Source: Vermamoeba vermiformis (lineage: Eukaryota > Tubulinea > Echinamoebida). Taken from it: a DNA stretch of 64,000 nt. Under the pieces are notes generated by a model. It saw nothing but the letters and a program-made list of their open reading frames with translations, was not told where the DNA came from and made no database searches. The stretch is taken from assembly GCA_045837725.1 (NCBI GenBank), contig JBEWZL010000175.1, positions 124,001-188,000 of the forward strand. Direction: 5' to 3'. The position numbers and the translations under genes are program-made. Shown piece after piece: positions 11,610 through 25,364 of the stretch (the first letter of the stretch is position 1; each line of letters opens with the position of its first letter).

Positions 11610-11974
11610 GAAAAAACGTTTTTTCTTTAGTGATTTTATTTGGTTATTAAACAATAAATGGAGCGTCCCTGGTTTTTTTTCATCGCCGGTTCTGATCGGG
11701 CGTTATCGTGGTGTTTAACAACCAGACTTAAGTATCGCGTCATATTGACAAATTGAGTCTTAAAAATATAGTATAAACGATCGGTGGGATGAATTTGCCA
11801 TTGAAGTGGAAATTCACGATTGGCAGAAGTTTCGCTAACATTTGTGACCGCGATCTGAGAAGTTGAACATTGGTCCTAAAGAACTTACGACTGACAACAT
11901 GTAAAGAATGAGCCTACGTTGGACAAGAACTCGTTTACTAATGATTCCGTATTTTAGTCAGCGAAAGGGACCAG
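11610..11974. other. Intergenic, about 365 bases
   Basis: Spacer and presumed promoter of the F-box/ankyrin gene; no distinct motif seen. Confidence 0.35.
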
Positions 11975-14900
11975 ATGGAGGACACTGAATCAAAATTAGT
12001 TGACGACACCTGGGTTAATATATTTTCGTATATTCCTACCTTTGAGCGTGCTAAATTAGCGCAGGTAATGTAACAAATCCAGGAAAATCTATTCTTTAAT
12101 TTCAACACTTAAATTTTCTTCAAATTAATGATAGGCCAATTGAATTATTTTAAAATTCATCATCATGATCGCTTGAATAATCGTAAATTCTAAATTTAGG
12201 TTTCAAGAAAGTGGCAAGATCTGTCTCGTCGCCCCCTTGTATGGAAGCAAATTGAAGTGTCATTGCCATACTATTCTAGTAACGAAAATTTCTCACGACT
12301 TGATGGATTTTTTGCGCATTTGTTCACCAACTGCACAGCTATTACGGATTTACACTTGCAACTCGGCTCAAACGTTCCCTTCACAAGCACGCATTTCAAT
12401 GAAATTTTGCAAATCAAATCGCTTAGAAGGCTTGTATTTAAATGGAATCCATTATTTTATTCGCAAGAATTCAGTTTGGAAGCTGTTGCAGCGTGTCGAG
12501 ATCTGCGACTCCTAAATTTAACTTCATTTGCTCAGCTCTTTACTGAGGAAGAATTAACCATTCTCTTGTCGGTACGTACCACTATTCATTTTGTTACATA
12601 AGAGTACCAACACGTCATAGGGCTTGCCAAATTTGGAAGAACTTTACTTCGGTAGATTCCCTCGACGACAATTCACAGTCAAGCCTTTTGCACTCACGCC
12701 CAAGTTGCAACGATTGTCATATTCATCATCACTACCAATAGATCACGAAGAATTAGTCAAGACATGCCCCTCACTGAAGTTCGTAGTGGAGTGGGCTAGT
12801 AGAGGTCTTACCATTAGATGCGAGCCACTCAATATTTAAGAGAATAGGAGATACGGTAGTACTGACGAGTGATATTTTGAATGATCTCACGCAAGATAGG
12901 CTGAAACTTGTCGGACCGATTTTGACACCGTACCTATCTAACTCTGCAATGCCTTATCTTGCCTTGGCAATCGCTACAAATTCATTCTCGGAGCGAATAG
13001 CGTATTTGGTGAAAGAATTGCACTTTGACGTGAACGGATGGTTCGTTACATCAACTTTTTAGGTGGTGTTTGGATCTGACACTTGCCGTAGGATGCCAGA
13101 ATTCCCATACAGACCTAGTTTCATAGAAGCGCCAGAATATATTAAGGCGGTAGGCCTACTACCTATGAGAAACTAAGCTGTACTAATCTCATCATTAGGA
13201 ATCGAGAAGAGACCCCGTGCATTATGCGTTGAACTGCATTACAAAACAAGTACTAGAAACACTGTTAGAGCTCGGAGCATCAGCGGAATGCCCTAACACA
13301 TACGAGTCTTATCTTGTACGTGCTAGAAATCCTGATGAGATCATGTTGCTGCTGAAGCACGGAGCTGATCCGAACAAAATTGTGAAAGCAACAATTACTA
13401 CTGGGTTAAGAAGTATAACAGACTTTATACCTGCGTATGCCGAGACACTTAGATCACGAGGCAAAGGTAAGTAGATGCCTCTAAAAGGTTTTTTCTTATT
13501 ACTAATCTTTTAAAAGTGGCAATCAATAGCCTATTCGACGTTCCCAAGTACACCAACGTGGACGTTCTTAATGAATTTGCCAAGCACAACTGCGACTTTA
13601 ATATCAACATCGGAGACCAAACGCTTTTCGAAGTACGTTTAACGGTCAGGATTGGACGAGATCTGGAACTAACGTTTTTTAGATCCTAATTAGTGGCGAG
13701 AAATTTGATCTAAACGAGTTAATTCCTGCAATGCTGAATGTAGGCGCAAAGTTAAACACGAAGATTTTAGGATTATTGCTCTTGCGTTCTCCTCAAAAGG
13801 TAGGATTATAACAAAAATTTCTATCGCGTACGAAATGATTAACTTTTCCGGATGTAGTTCAAAGAGATGTTTAATAATAAGGAGATCGAAATCGGCTTAA
13901 TTAGTACGCAGTTAATGGCATTTATGATTATTAACGAAATGCAAGATCTACTGTAAGTATCAGAACTTAAAAATTCATCGTTATTCACTGTTCAATTCTA
14001 GCGAAGAAATCATTGAAGAGAAGGCGATGGAGGTTGATAGTGAAGGACTAACGGCGTTGCATCATTTAGTAGCATTACATAACGAAGCCTCAATTCAAAA
14101 TCAGCCTGAGCGAACGACCAGAGCTGGCCCTCGGTGGCAAGTTTCGCTGCCAGAGCAGTCACAAAAACGGTTCGGCTTCACGAATTTAAGAGCTCCAACA
14201 CCACCGTCGAGCTTGAAAGCAGCGTCTTTCCAACTTGGCGAGAGTACTCCAAGCCCAACGATTTCATTTCAAACTCAAACAGCACAAACGAGCACACTGA
14301 ATTTATCGTTTACTTTTGGAAGCAAGGTGAATTTCAGCTTCGGCCAAGCAGAGACACTGCCAGCTCAAAAGCCCGCGTCAACTCAAGAAAAGTTGACCGT
14401 AGAATTGTTGAAGCGTCTTCAAAGCAGCGTTGATGTGCGCTCAAATGCTGGAGAGACTGCCTTACTTACACTCTGCAAGTCAAATATCTCTCAACAAGTT
14501 CTCAAAGACCGAGTCGAGATGTTGTTAGAAATCGGAGCCAATGTGAATATAGCAGTACGTTTAGATCACTAGTTATGTGTACGTATAACTGACTATTGGA
14601 TCAAGGACAATAATAGTTGGACACCGCTTCATGCTGCACTCTACATTCGCTCGTGGGACGTCGCTAAAATGTTGGTGAAGCACGGTGCAAACTTAAATGC
14701 ACAGGACAGGCACGGCGTGACTCCATTAATGGCAGCGTTATACGGATTTAAGCACTTTGATGCTCAGATGTTTGATAACTTTGACGAAAACTTCATCGAA
14801 CTTTTGAAAAACGAACAAGTGGATCTGTCACTCACTACAAAGGTACACTTATGACGTATATTCAATTATGCTAACATGAGCTACGACAGTACTTCAAGCA

Positions 14901-16691
14901 AACTCTGCTTCATTTGTTGGCTTGTGTCGGCAGCGACACTCTTGGTGAAATATATCTTCAACGATCACTTGGCGGTATTAATGCGAGGTACGTATTGACG
15001 ATAGGCCTATGACAATAATAATGCTTCATAGGGACGCCAATGGCTTTACACCACTACATTATGCAGTAATGTACGACAATTATCACATGATCCCGCTGCT
15101 GCTAAAGAAGGGTGCAGACGTCAACGCACAAACAACATCGTTAAGATTGACACGTGCGTGCTATTCGATCTCCATTCGTTTTAATAACAATATTATGCAG
15201 CGTTAATGGTGTTCTTGAGCATGGTGTCAACGGACTCTCCATTTCAGTCTTACCTTAGCAATTACAATGTCTTAATGTTCGCTACCCGACAGCAGCGATA
15301 TTTCGGCTCGAAATCGCTCGGAGGAGCTTTCATGTATCCGAAAATCACCGAAGCACCATGGAATGTAGACCACCACAATAGAGAAGGCGCATCTCCTCAC
15401 TTTACGTACGTTTTTTCGCTTTGAAGTCCGAGCAATCGTTTACTACTTATCCTCAGGACGGAGGTTGAAGGTGTTATGGAGAAGATTTGGAATTTGCTTG
15501 AAAAAACAGATTGTACCTTGATTGACGCTCAAGGCAACAATTTGCTGCACTACGTATGTTTGACACGGCACTACTTTAATCGCAATTAACTAACTTCATC
15601 TCTATGCAGATCCTCTCGTATGCACAGTTCAGTATTACAGTCGCGAATAGCATTATCAATCATTATGAACAACACTCTTCAGTATTGAAATCGTTGTGGG
15701 GTAAAAAGAATTGTTTAAATAACACGCCATTCAGCCTGTAAGTCTTATAACATAGTCGTTGCAGACTAGCTAACAAATCTTCGCTAAGTGTATGTCGCCA
15801 CTTTATTGAGAAGACAGCGTAAGTGAGGTGGTTCATAATCATTTATTGTACTTAAATTTCTCGTAGAGATCAATCGAGTGTGGTGACGTTGTACAATATG
15901 GCAAAAGAGTTTAAGATTGATATGAACGAGCCCGATGGTAGAGGCTATTCTCCGTTGCATTACATCTTGAAGAGCACAATATCTGCGTACCTAAAAACTC
16001 AGTTTTTCAACCTTCCCGGTGTCGACATGGTCGGAGATATTCGCGTGCAAAATAACTTTATCAACACTGTGTTGGAACAGCAGCGAACATTTGTCATGGT
16101 TGAAAATGACCTCTTTACTACTTTGGTTCGCGCTAATCCGAACAGCGTTAATGCATGTGGCATGACCGTGCTAACGCAATTGGTTCTTAAAGTAAGAAAT
16201 ATAATCGTGTAACACGCTTTCTAATCTTCCTTAGTACTCTACGGACACGACGCAGCAACATTTATCGAAGTTAATCGACGTAGTACTTTCAAGTGATAGT
16301 AAGGCTAGCTTAGCGTTGTTCATATGAATGTTTGTACTAAATAGTCAGTCAGAAGTAGATATCAACGCGCGAGACAATAATGGAAACACTGCGCTGCATT
16401 TGGCGTGCAAGCTTTTCCACACCGGACTTCTGGAGTCCATATTTGGGCATATCGGGAACGCTAAGGAATCAGCTTCTTATTTCTTACTTCCATTTAAATT
16501 ATTACAAGGTGAGACCTAGTGGATATTTATAGTTGAATAATACTGATTGGATTATAGCTGGCGCCGATCCGACCCTTCAAAACAACGATGGCGAGACACC
16601 AATAACTTTCGTTCCTGAATTGATGCTTCACTACAAACAACTATTTGACGACTGGATTCACGATCACGCAAAGAAATTTGTCCTGATGTAA
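11975..16691 (+). CDS. F-box/ankyrin-repeat protein A (about 1227 aa, 20 exons, one net +1 frame break)
   Basis: Exons begin at 11975, 12200, 12621, 13092, 13199, 13517, 13683, 13858, 14002, 14606, 14890, 15032, 15201, 15457, 15610, 15789, 15867, 16235, 16353 and 16558; most introns are 45-60 nt. The N-terminus is an F-box (DDTWVNIFSYIPTFERAKLAQVSRKWQDLSRRPLVWKQ shape) followed by an LRR-like region (LPNLEELYF). Ankyrin repeats then dominate: 'HYALNCITKQVLETLLELGA', 'WTPLHAALY', 'GFTPLHYAV', 'NGNTALHLAC'. A 14150-14400 linker has nucleoporin-like FG/FS motifs (LSFTFGS, FSFGQ). The frame breaks at TAA 12837-12839; reading one base on restores KRIGDTVVLTSD, which matches gene B with equal spacing, though a small intron cannot be excluded. 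It is a likely SCF adaptor. A 54-nt intron (16299-16352) removes an apparent stop at 16325. Confidence 0.8.
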
Positions 16692-16821
16692 TGTACAATG
16701 CCCAAGAGAATATTATTATATTAAAGCGGAAGCCGTGTTACCCAAAAATGGAAAGAAAACATTTGTGCAGCATGATCGTCAGATATCTTTGTTCATTACA
16801 TTGAAGTACATAAGGATTATA

Positions 16822-19800
16822 ATGGAGGACACGAGATCTTCGACGGATTTGTTGATTGACGATACATGGATCTTGATCTTTTCGTATTTTGCAACCAAAG
16901 AGAGGGCTTGCTTAGCACGGGTAAAAATCGAGTAATATTATAATAATTAGAATTGAGGAGTGCTTGCACAGATTTTATACTTTATTTAACAAAACTTTTC
17001 GGATCGCAGATGAACCATTAGAGCCGAGTAATATTTTTAATAATTATCCTATATCATAGGTATCAAAAAAATGGCGAGATATTATTCATAAGCCGGCTGC
17101 ATGGTCTACATTTGAATTATCATTTTTAAATGAAGATCAAAAACCCACACTACGACGAAACACTACGCCAGATGAGGTTAAAAAACTTGCATTATTAACG
17201 GGAAAATTTGTTGGAAATTATTGCTCGTCGTTGGTCGATTTGTGGATCGAGCTTCCTTGGCTCAACTCAGCAATGGTCGACACCTTCTTCCAAATTAAGA
17301 CTCTTCGTCGCTTTGCATTGCACTCAGTGTACGCTATGATGACGTCAGGTCTTTTGTATTCAAGAGAAGCTTATAAGCCAAAACAACCTCCAGCTTGCAA
17401 AGATCTGCGTTTGCTTACTTTGGAGGCACCATTAATGTCCTTCAGCGAGTCATTGGAGACCGTATTATCGGTAATACACCGAAATTATATAATATTAAGC
17501 GAGCAATATCTAATTTATAGTGTAAAATTAGACGTTGCCTAATTTGGAAGAATATTACATGAACGATATGCGCCTCGTTACGCCATCCACTTTTTCAAAA
17601 TCAAAAAAACTGAAAATAATTGGCGTCAGAATGCTCGATTTGGAACCAACAGATTTAGTCGAATGGTGTCCGTCGCTACAGTACGTTGTTTTCAACTGGA
17701 AGGAAACGACTGGACAACCTAATCCCGGCCGAGGATTCGTAAAGAAGGTCAAAAATACTACACTTATATCAGACGATACTTTCGATTTGCTCGCTGGAAG
17801 CAATCTCGAACAAGTCAAACTCATCGGAAATCTTTTGTCTCCGTACACTTACCAGCGCGAAGGTCTTACCAAGCTATGCTATCTGATGCAAAAGAAATTC
17901 GACCTACAAGTCTTCAGATACCTAGTGAAGGAGCTTAAGTGGGATATTAACGAAAAGTAAGGCGTGCTGATTCAATTTTCGGGCGCTCACAATTTTTTAC
18001 ACAGACCGTCAAAAGTCAGGTACGATTACAGACCAGTCTTTCAATCAGAGAGAGCGTATTCACCCGAAGTAAGTAATTGCAAGGTAGTAACAATGATTTT
18101 AATATTCTTGCTTAGCCTGGAATGCTCTTATGGGAACGCCCTCTCGACGTAGCAATTATGAAGTCCACGACTTTGGTGAAGGCATTGCTAGAGCTAGGCG
18201 CCAAAGTAGAGTTTCCATCCGAGAACAACTCTTTCTTGTTGAAAGCATTCAGATTTGAAGACAGAATGTTGTTGCTTAAAAACGGTGCGGATCCGAACAA
18301 ACTTGTTGATGGTGCTCCTGTGTTCATGAAGCTGTTCACGAAAAATTTCGACGGTATGTACACCAATGCAGGCATGTATTATATTTATTTGCTTATTAAT
18401 TTCAGATGCGCCTGAGGTTGTTTATGAACTCGTCAAACGCAAGTGCGATTTGAGTTTTTCTTGCAACGGCGAGACCGCATTAAGCGTAAGTTAGCTCTTG
18501 ATCATAATAGTTGTCTAACTATAGATACTCTTAGATTGCTATATCAGGAAAGAGATGGGATTGTGTTGAGGCGTTGCTCAAGAACGGTGCAAACTGGACT
18601 GCCGGCGCACTCAGACTTTTGTTGCTCCAAGATATTGAGCGCGTAAGTTCTCTTTGCTTCTTATTGACTTATCGCTAATTCAGTTCTGTAGGCCAAGAAA
18701 TTCTTAAAACGGGGTTTTAATGCCGAGTTAGAAATGCTCGATCTTCAAACTGCTCCGATTGTTGTACATCGAAGACTTCTTTCTCATTTGTAAGTTTGAT
18801 ATACGCTATATGTAGGCGTATTAATATTTTCCTTACTAACTGTTGGAAGCTCTGGATCTTTTGATGGATTGAATGACAAGCGTGAAGAAACGAGCAACAT
18901 GACTTTACTGCATCTCGTGGCGCTTAATGCAGAGACTCACGTGAACGCAATAATACCCGAAAAACGTTCAGAGACATCTCGTTGGGTGATTATTGAAGAC
19001 GAGAAAGTCCCTGATATGAGAAAGGGATTTACTGATGAAGGCACCAAGGTTGATCGACAGTCTGAAGCCTTAAAGTTCATGAAACGTGATCCCAAACTGT
19101 GGGAGAAACCAACAACAACTTCATCTACAAGAGTTGCATCCAATCCAACTTCGAGCGCAGCAACGACAGGAAATTCTGTCTCATTTAACTTTGCCGAAAC
19201 TTCATCGTCAAACAGCGGCGGAGGATTTTCGTTCAGTTCTGCACCAACTACGGTGAATACTAGCATACTACCACAACCTTCCCTTCAAATTGAACAATTC
19301 GAAGACGAGTACCTTTCGTCCGTAGAAGAACTGAAGGCAGCGTTTCAACAGATTGGAGGCGACATCAATGCTCAAACGAACAACGGCGAGACAGCATTGC
19401 TTCTTGTTTGCAAGGCGAAAATGAAGCATCAAGTGCATCAGAATCGTGCTATTGCATTGATTGAGAGCGGCGCTGATGTCAATATTGCGGTAAGTTTTTC
19501 GCTCGCTTGATCCGATCCTCAATCTTTTTGGGTACGATATTTATTTATATGGTGTATTTAATAGGACAAGAACGGTTGGACACCTCTTCACGCTGCATGC
19601 TATCGCGGATCGTGGGCTGTTGTCGAAGCACTTTTAAAGCGCAAAGCTAACATCAACGCGCAAGATAAACTCGGCATTACTCCGCCAATGGCAGCTTTAT
19701 ATGGGTTCAAGCATTGCGCTGCTTTAAAATCATCAACCAACTTTGAAGACAACTTTTTGAATTTGATCCTCGCCGAAGGCCAAACTCTGGATGTGAAGTT

Positions 19801-21905
19801 GACAGAAAGGGTAATGATGAATATGTTCTTATTATATATTAATATTGTATTAGGAGTCAAAGAGAACATTACTTCATTTGCTGGCTTGCGTTGGAGGTGT
19901 GAATTTGGTGACACCTGTCATCGGTAGTGGTGCAGATCTCAACAGCCGGTTCGTACCATAGTCAATCCTGAGACGTTATATAACATCCTTTATTTAGCGA
20001 TGCCGATGGCTTCACTCCAGTGCACTATGCGTTAATGTTTGATAACTTCACTGTGGTGAAACTTTTGATCGAGTATGGGGCTGACTACAACGCTCAAACT
20101 ACAGCGCTAAAACTCACTCGTAAGTCCAGCGCGAGAATAAATGTACGAGTACTAATAATGTCATATTTAGCGATAATGATGTTCTTCCACATGCTCAATA
20201 TGGACTCGCCGTACAACGCGTATCTTCAACGATACAACACCATGTTTTTTGCACCAGAGCCTTCAGACGTGTAGGTGATTTGACATGCGTCTTATACAAA
20301 GGATTAATTAATAGGTGTAGTAAAATTGTAACTAATCTCGGCATTAAATTACCGCCGTTGTATGAGGCCCCGTGGAACGCACCGGCAAAAATCTCGGTTG
20401 AAATGCTCAACTCTAACTTCAGGTATGGACCGGTCCATAAATTACAAATTTTAATCATACTAATAATACTCCTAAAATAATATGTTATTAATTTCTTTGT
20501 ACTTCAGAACTGAAGTCTACCATCCAAGTCGAACAGTATCTTTGTTGTTTAGTGGGCTTGAAATGATGAAATCCATTAAACCTGACCTGAAAGATGTGCA
20601 CGGCAACACCTTACTGCACATAGTACGTTTATTAATATCACTTATTGGACCTAGCTAACTATTTCGCCAGATCCCTCAAGTGAGTTTTTCTGAGTTGCCA
20701 ATGTTTGTGCATGAGTTTTGGAACGTAAAAAATGACGACGGCGATACACCTTTCCATTTGTAAGAGAAAAAAATATTATTAATTTTATTCGAATTTGGCT
20801 AATATTTTCATTGAACAGGATTTGCCGCAACATCAACCGGTACTTGGATTCACGCATAAATAATTACGTCAATGGAAATCGAACTCATAGAGCATTCTTT
20901 ACGGAGTACTTGCCACACTGGATACAATTCGATAAGATTACAAATGCGAATGAGCCTGACAGCACTGGAGTGCCGCCGTTACATCACATCTTGCAGAGTA
21001 ATCTGCCTGAAAGCGTCAAACAGAAGTTTTTCGACAAATTAGGTACGTACCAACCTCACTTTAATATTTGCAAATATTCAACGCGATCACCGTTCATGAA
21101 CGATTTGTCATTTCAAAATTTTCACACTGTCAACTGACTTCGTTTTTTAGGCGTGATCCACAAACCAATTGAAATCGTGCAAAAAACGACGTTCTTGAAG
21201 TCAGTAATGAAATCGGACACTGGAATTTCAGTGGAACTTTTCGCGAACTTGCTCAATAATGCCGGAAGCTGATCCTGCGAAAGTGCTTGAAGAGAAAGAC
21301 GATAGCGGATCAACTTTATTTTTGAACGTCGTTCGTAAAGTAAGTGTCATATGATTGGGCATAATATATATAGTTACTAATAGTATTGTCATTTAGATCT
21401 TTACTACGGGAATTGAAGCCAAAGTGTCAACAAGATCCGGATCTGTCACTTTAGTGCAGACTTCGTGGATGGGCATATTCGATTACCTGCTCAATTCTGG
21501 CCGTAAGTTCTAATCAATATACAACACTAAGTTAATACTGATGTGTCTCTAGTTGTTGATTTGAGCGTGGCGGATAAGAATGGAAATACAGCCATTCACA
21601 TCGCCGGTCAGTTTTATCACACTGGTGCTCTTGATTCGATCTACGGTAGAATAGGAAACTTTGCAAGCGCATCAGTGTATTGCTTGATAGCGTATAAATT
21701 GATCGCAGGTATGTTGTGAAACGAATTTACTATTGTGAATCAGATCTGACCTAATTTCTTTTCAATGCTTCTAGCGGGTGCTGACACTATGGCTGAAAAT
21801 AATAAGGGCGAGACAGTATATGACTACGTGCCGAACTTAATGGGTCATTATAAGTCCATCTACAAAAAACTTATCAAGGACGAGTTGAAGTATGCTACCC
21901 TTTGA
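16822..21905 (+). CDS. F-box/ankyrin-repeat protein B (about 1280 aa, 21 exons, one net +1 frame break)
   Basis: Tandem paralogue of gene A with largely matching exon structure and intron phases. Exons begin at 16822, 17060, 17532, 18005, 18116, 18406, 18535, 18692, 18850, 19565, 19854, 19998, 20171, 20315, 20508, 20671, 20819, 21151, 21397, 21553 and 21775. The F-box is DDTWILIFSYFATKERACLARVSKKW. LRR-like sequence and many ankyrin units follow (GWTPLHAACYRGSW, FTPVHYALMFDN, NGNTAIHIAGQFYH). The 19120-19270 linker is Ser/Thr/Gly-rich with SFNF and FSFSS motifs, the counterpart of the FG linker in A. The only break is at TGA 21270-21272: skipping one base gives DPAKVLEEKDDSG, fitting A (NPNSVNACG). 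The downstream exon phase requires this +1. Substrate unknown. Confidence 0.8.
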
Positions 21906-22407
21906 CAGTAACGTCAGCAATTTTATATTTATATTTTGCTCGAAGTAATTCTCATTAAAGTTGTGTCAAATGATTTTTGCAAACAGTTATTTCGCCGAAC
22001 AAACACCCCACAACAATGGATACAAAGAGAAGAAATTATTGCCACAAAGACGGGAACGGATGCTCTGTCGGACAAATTAGTATTTGTGGATTGTGAGAGT
22101 TTTTCATTGCGCTTTGGACGACTACCTGAGCGAAGTCCAACAAGAAGAATTCCAACCAAAACGGACCAACCCTGTTCTTTGTAATATTTCTTGTGATAGA
22201 GAAATAGAACCTGATTTTCTTCCGCCGGACAGGGACCGGGCAAACGAGGAGGGAAAAATTTTCATTTAAAAGCTATATTTAGGAGAGCGGCAACCGAACG
22301 GGCAGCCAAGAGAGGAGGGGGGAGAGCAAAAATAAAAGGAACCCAAGCAAAGGGCGAGACACAATTAAAGAAAGAAAGTTAGAAGAAGTCTGGTAAATTA
22401 AATCTTG
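21906..22407. other. Intergenic between convergent genes; holds T-depleted island 2 (about 22215-22390)
   Basis: The left part is ordinary spacer with short meaningless frames. About 22215-22390 is poor in T and rich in G and A (runs such as gagaggaggggggagagc), resembling the islands at 3030-3490 and 34130-34330. No gene, repeat unit or terminal duplication could be defined. Confidence 0.45.
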
Positions 22408-25252
22408 TTATTGACCCAAGTTCTCAAATAAAACAGTCAGGTTCAATTTCTTGTGCAATTTCTCCATAAATTCGATGCACTGCGCAACAACAGCAGTATC
22501 TTCGGTTTCTTGGACCATTGAAATGACAATTTTGTCCATTTTCAACACGAAGTAATGCTTGTTGCCGTGATGTTCGTATTCAGGTTTCTGCGATCGATTT
22601 CGCTTTGCGTTGGTCGGGAATTTCTTTGCAATAATTTGATGGATCACGTGCCAATCTGCGGTAGTCAATTTTAACATGACCTAAATAAAAAGAAAATTAA
22701 TATTTTCTCTAGCTAGATGCGATCCAGATCTTCTTTTTCACATTGCATAAAATTTTTAAGGGAGGATAATATTGCCGTAGTATATATTAGCGAGATGGTT
22801 TGTTACGTACTTTGCCTTTGCTGTAAGTCACTGGCAATGGTTTATCGCTGAATTGAGCCTCGTGAGACATGGGGTTTAAGTGCGCTGCGGCGGGCAGACT
22901 ATGATGCAAATTTACATTTGAAGCGGTGGCACCGTCTGTGGTATGCGGCTGCTATAATATAATAATAACGGTATTAGTATATTTCTCGACTGTGCAGTGT
23001 TTTGTTCGCTGAAAGATCCGGATCAACACGCGTTCACGGATCCAGCTTGAAAAAATGATCTTACCATGCTCGATCGGATTGATATAGAGGGTAATATAGA
23101 TACAGTAAATAAGCACGGTGAAGTATTAGTTTGAAGGAACTCTTCGACCCTACAAAAAATTTCGTTAGTTGCAGATCGAAATCCGGATTCAGTTTGACTA
23201 CTTACATGTCGCAAAACATGCTCGTAATGCCGCTCATTAAATGCAATGTTTTAAAGCATTCTTCAGAGTGCAGCAAAGAGCTGAAATAGAAATTGAACTT
23301 CGATTGCAACGTGTCGTTTAGATCGCAACACGCTTTGTAGAGCTGAGTTTGTAACATTGTACCGTCCTATATAAATGCAATATTAATAACTATATAGCGC
23401 ATAACAGGTCATTAAGAGAATTTTGGATCCGAAATCCGGATTCAGTTTTCGAGACAAGATCCAAAAAATTCTTAAACGGATCAGGAGATCGATCATAATA
23501 ATCTAATATTCCACTATATATATACATATATATTATTTTAATAGTTAAAGTGAGTTACTTACGACGTCATAGCCAAATTTGAAGTGCCAAGACTCGAGCG
23601 CGACATCAGTTTGATTGAGCGCCAGAAAACTTTCCTTCAATTTGGCTTGCGAGAGATTGACTTCTGCTTCGAGTAGCCGATGGATAAGGGTTACTTCGGA
23701 CCTAGTCGTGAATCAAATAAGTAACTCAAGGCTATAATTGGGTTCAAAAGTGATGCCCGACACATGTCAGTTGATGACACGTGTCATACAACCGATCAGC
23801 ACAAAATGCAATTTCATTATAATATTCATAAATATTATATGCGTACATATATATATTAATAGTAAAAATATTTCAATTCGTGAAAGTAGCAATTTTTTTT
23901 TTGACATCTCGAAAAGTAGATCCCGACTTGAATTGTCCTGACCTGATTTTCGGCATATAACATATAATAATATACTTACGCAAGGTTATCTTTGACTTGA
24001 TACAACAGCGGATGATGAATCACTTCGGGCAACTGTCGTTCAATGTTGGTCAAGTCACGCAAGATGCTGTCGAATTCGAGATTGTTCTTCACACTAGCGT
24101 GCAATTGCATGTATCTGCAAATGAAAATAATCGTTCATTAACGAAAATCTAGTTCACTGAACGAAAAAAATATTTGCAATCTTTTTTGGATCAAACCAAT
24201 TTGATATTTTAAATGAGAAAAATAGTAGTATAGTGCAAAGAATAATATGAATATAATAATATAGGCCAATATTATTCTGAAAATATTATCGGATCTGGAC
24301 TTACATCGCCAAAAGTTTTTTCCTGTTCAAAACTATCAAACACATCTCTTTGAATAAATGTGATATAAATTTAGATTCTTCTCGTTTTTCTTCTAAATCG
24401 TAATTTTCAACCACTGGTGTTCGTACATTATTATTTGTATTTGAATTGTTCAAAACGGATGTAGCAAAAGAAGCGCTGACATTATTTTTGCTGTGTTGAA
24501 TATAGAGCTCTAATGTATTATCTAATGCTGCTGTTACGCGATTGAAATCTGCTAATATTTGATTGTACAGATTGGTTAAAAACTAAAAAAATGAAATTAG
24601 AAAAAGATCTCAAATCCGATCCAACTCGTATTGACCGCATAATATTCATAAAATATTGAATAGTATATATTTAATATTACTATAATAGTTTTATGACTTT
24701 ACTTACTCCTTTAGGCAAGAATTTGAAGTGCAAATAGGACATTGAATAATAAACACTTTCGCTCGTGGCGAATAGCAATAACGGGCTTATTATTTCATGA
24801 CTAAGGCCTCTATATTTACTATTCATGCGCTAAATACAAAATTTAATTAGTATTAAAGCTAGTTTTACCGATTTGAGTTGATCTTGAAAACTCGCTATTT
24901 ATTGTTTATTTCGCGGAATTATATGTATAAAAAGACATATTTTGTATTATAAGATGGTAGTGAATGGGTTAATAATGTAAATATAGGGGAATTAAATTAG
25001 ATCCCAAATTTCCGCTTGAAAATATCTTTTAGACGTAATCTAATAGATTTTGGGTACTAAAAATATATTTAAAATTATTCGAATAATTACCAATGCGTCT
25101 TCGAGCACTTGGGCTGCTTTGTGAAATTGACATCTTTCCAGATACGAAAAGTATGAAACTAAAACTCCTTTGAAAGAGACCTTTGGAGGCTCTGCTGCAA
25201 AATTAACTAAGGAAGATAGGCGCAAATCTGTTGTTGAAATTCTTGCCGCCAT
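22408..25252 (-). CDS. KICS2/C12orf66-like KICSTOR subunit (498 aa)
   Basis: Nine exons with consistent phases: 25091-25252, 24707-24829, 24305-24582, 23980-24114, 23563-23701, 23206-23366, 23065-23149, 22811-22951 and 22408-22680. Family resemblance, from memory of the human protein, runs along the length: the helical 'HHPLLYQVKDNLA' segment, 'EVNLSQAKLKES', an 'LESW' position, 'LQSKFNFYFSSLL', and a C-terminal roadblock-like part ('YFVLKMDKIVISMVQETED', 'CIEFMEKLHKKLN', 'LFENLG'). The length is slightly above the roughly 445 residues of the animal protein. In animals KICSTOR tethers GATOR1 to lysosomes and restrains TORC1 when nutrients are low; the same role here is inferred. It shares a 112-base divergent promoter region with the TPR gene. 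An alternative is an unrelated helical scaffold. Confidence 0.7.
23775..23786. repeat. TGACACGTGTCA palindrome, copy 1 (intron of KICS2-like gene)
   Basis: Perfect 12-bp palindrome with an E-box core (CACGTG), inside the intron between exons 4 and 5. A near copy, cgacacatgtcag, lies just upstream at 23759. Confidence 0.7.
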
Positions 25253-25364
25253 CTGCTTTTCTTGCGCTGGTCACAAAATTAATAAAAACGAATAAGTTTC
25301 GGTTTTTTCGAATCTTTTTTATTGTATTTATTTGTATATATGAACAACATAGTATCTGTATGAT
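25253..25364. promoter_or_regulatory. Compact divergent promoter (112 bases)
   Basis: The ATG of the KICS2-like gene (25252, minus) and of the TPR gene (25365, plus) are 112 bases apart with no coding sequence between. Both promoters and 5' UTRs must lie here. It is AT-rich and no core element could be assigned. Confidence 0.5.

Noticed and set aside
16325-16327. In-frame TGA in F-box/ankyrin gene A
   Set aside because: A 54-nt intron (gtaagg...gtcag, 16299-16352) removes it and restores alignment with gene B.
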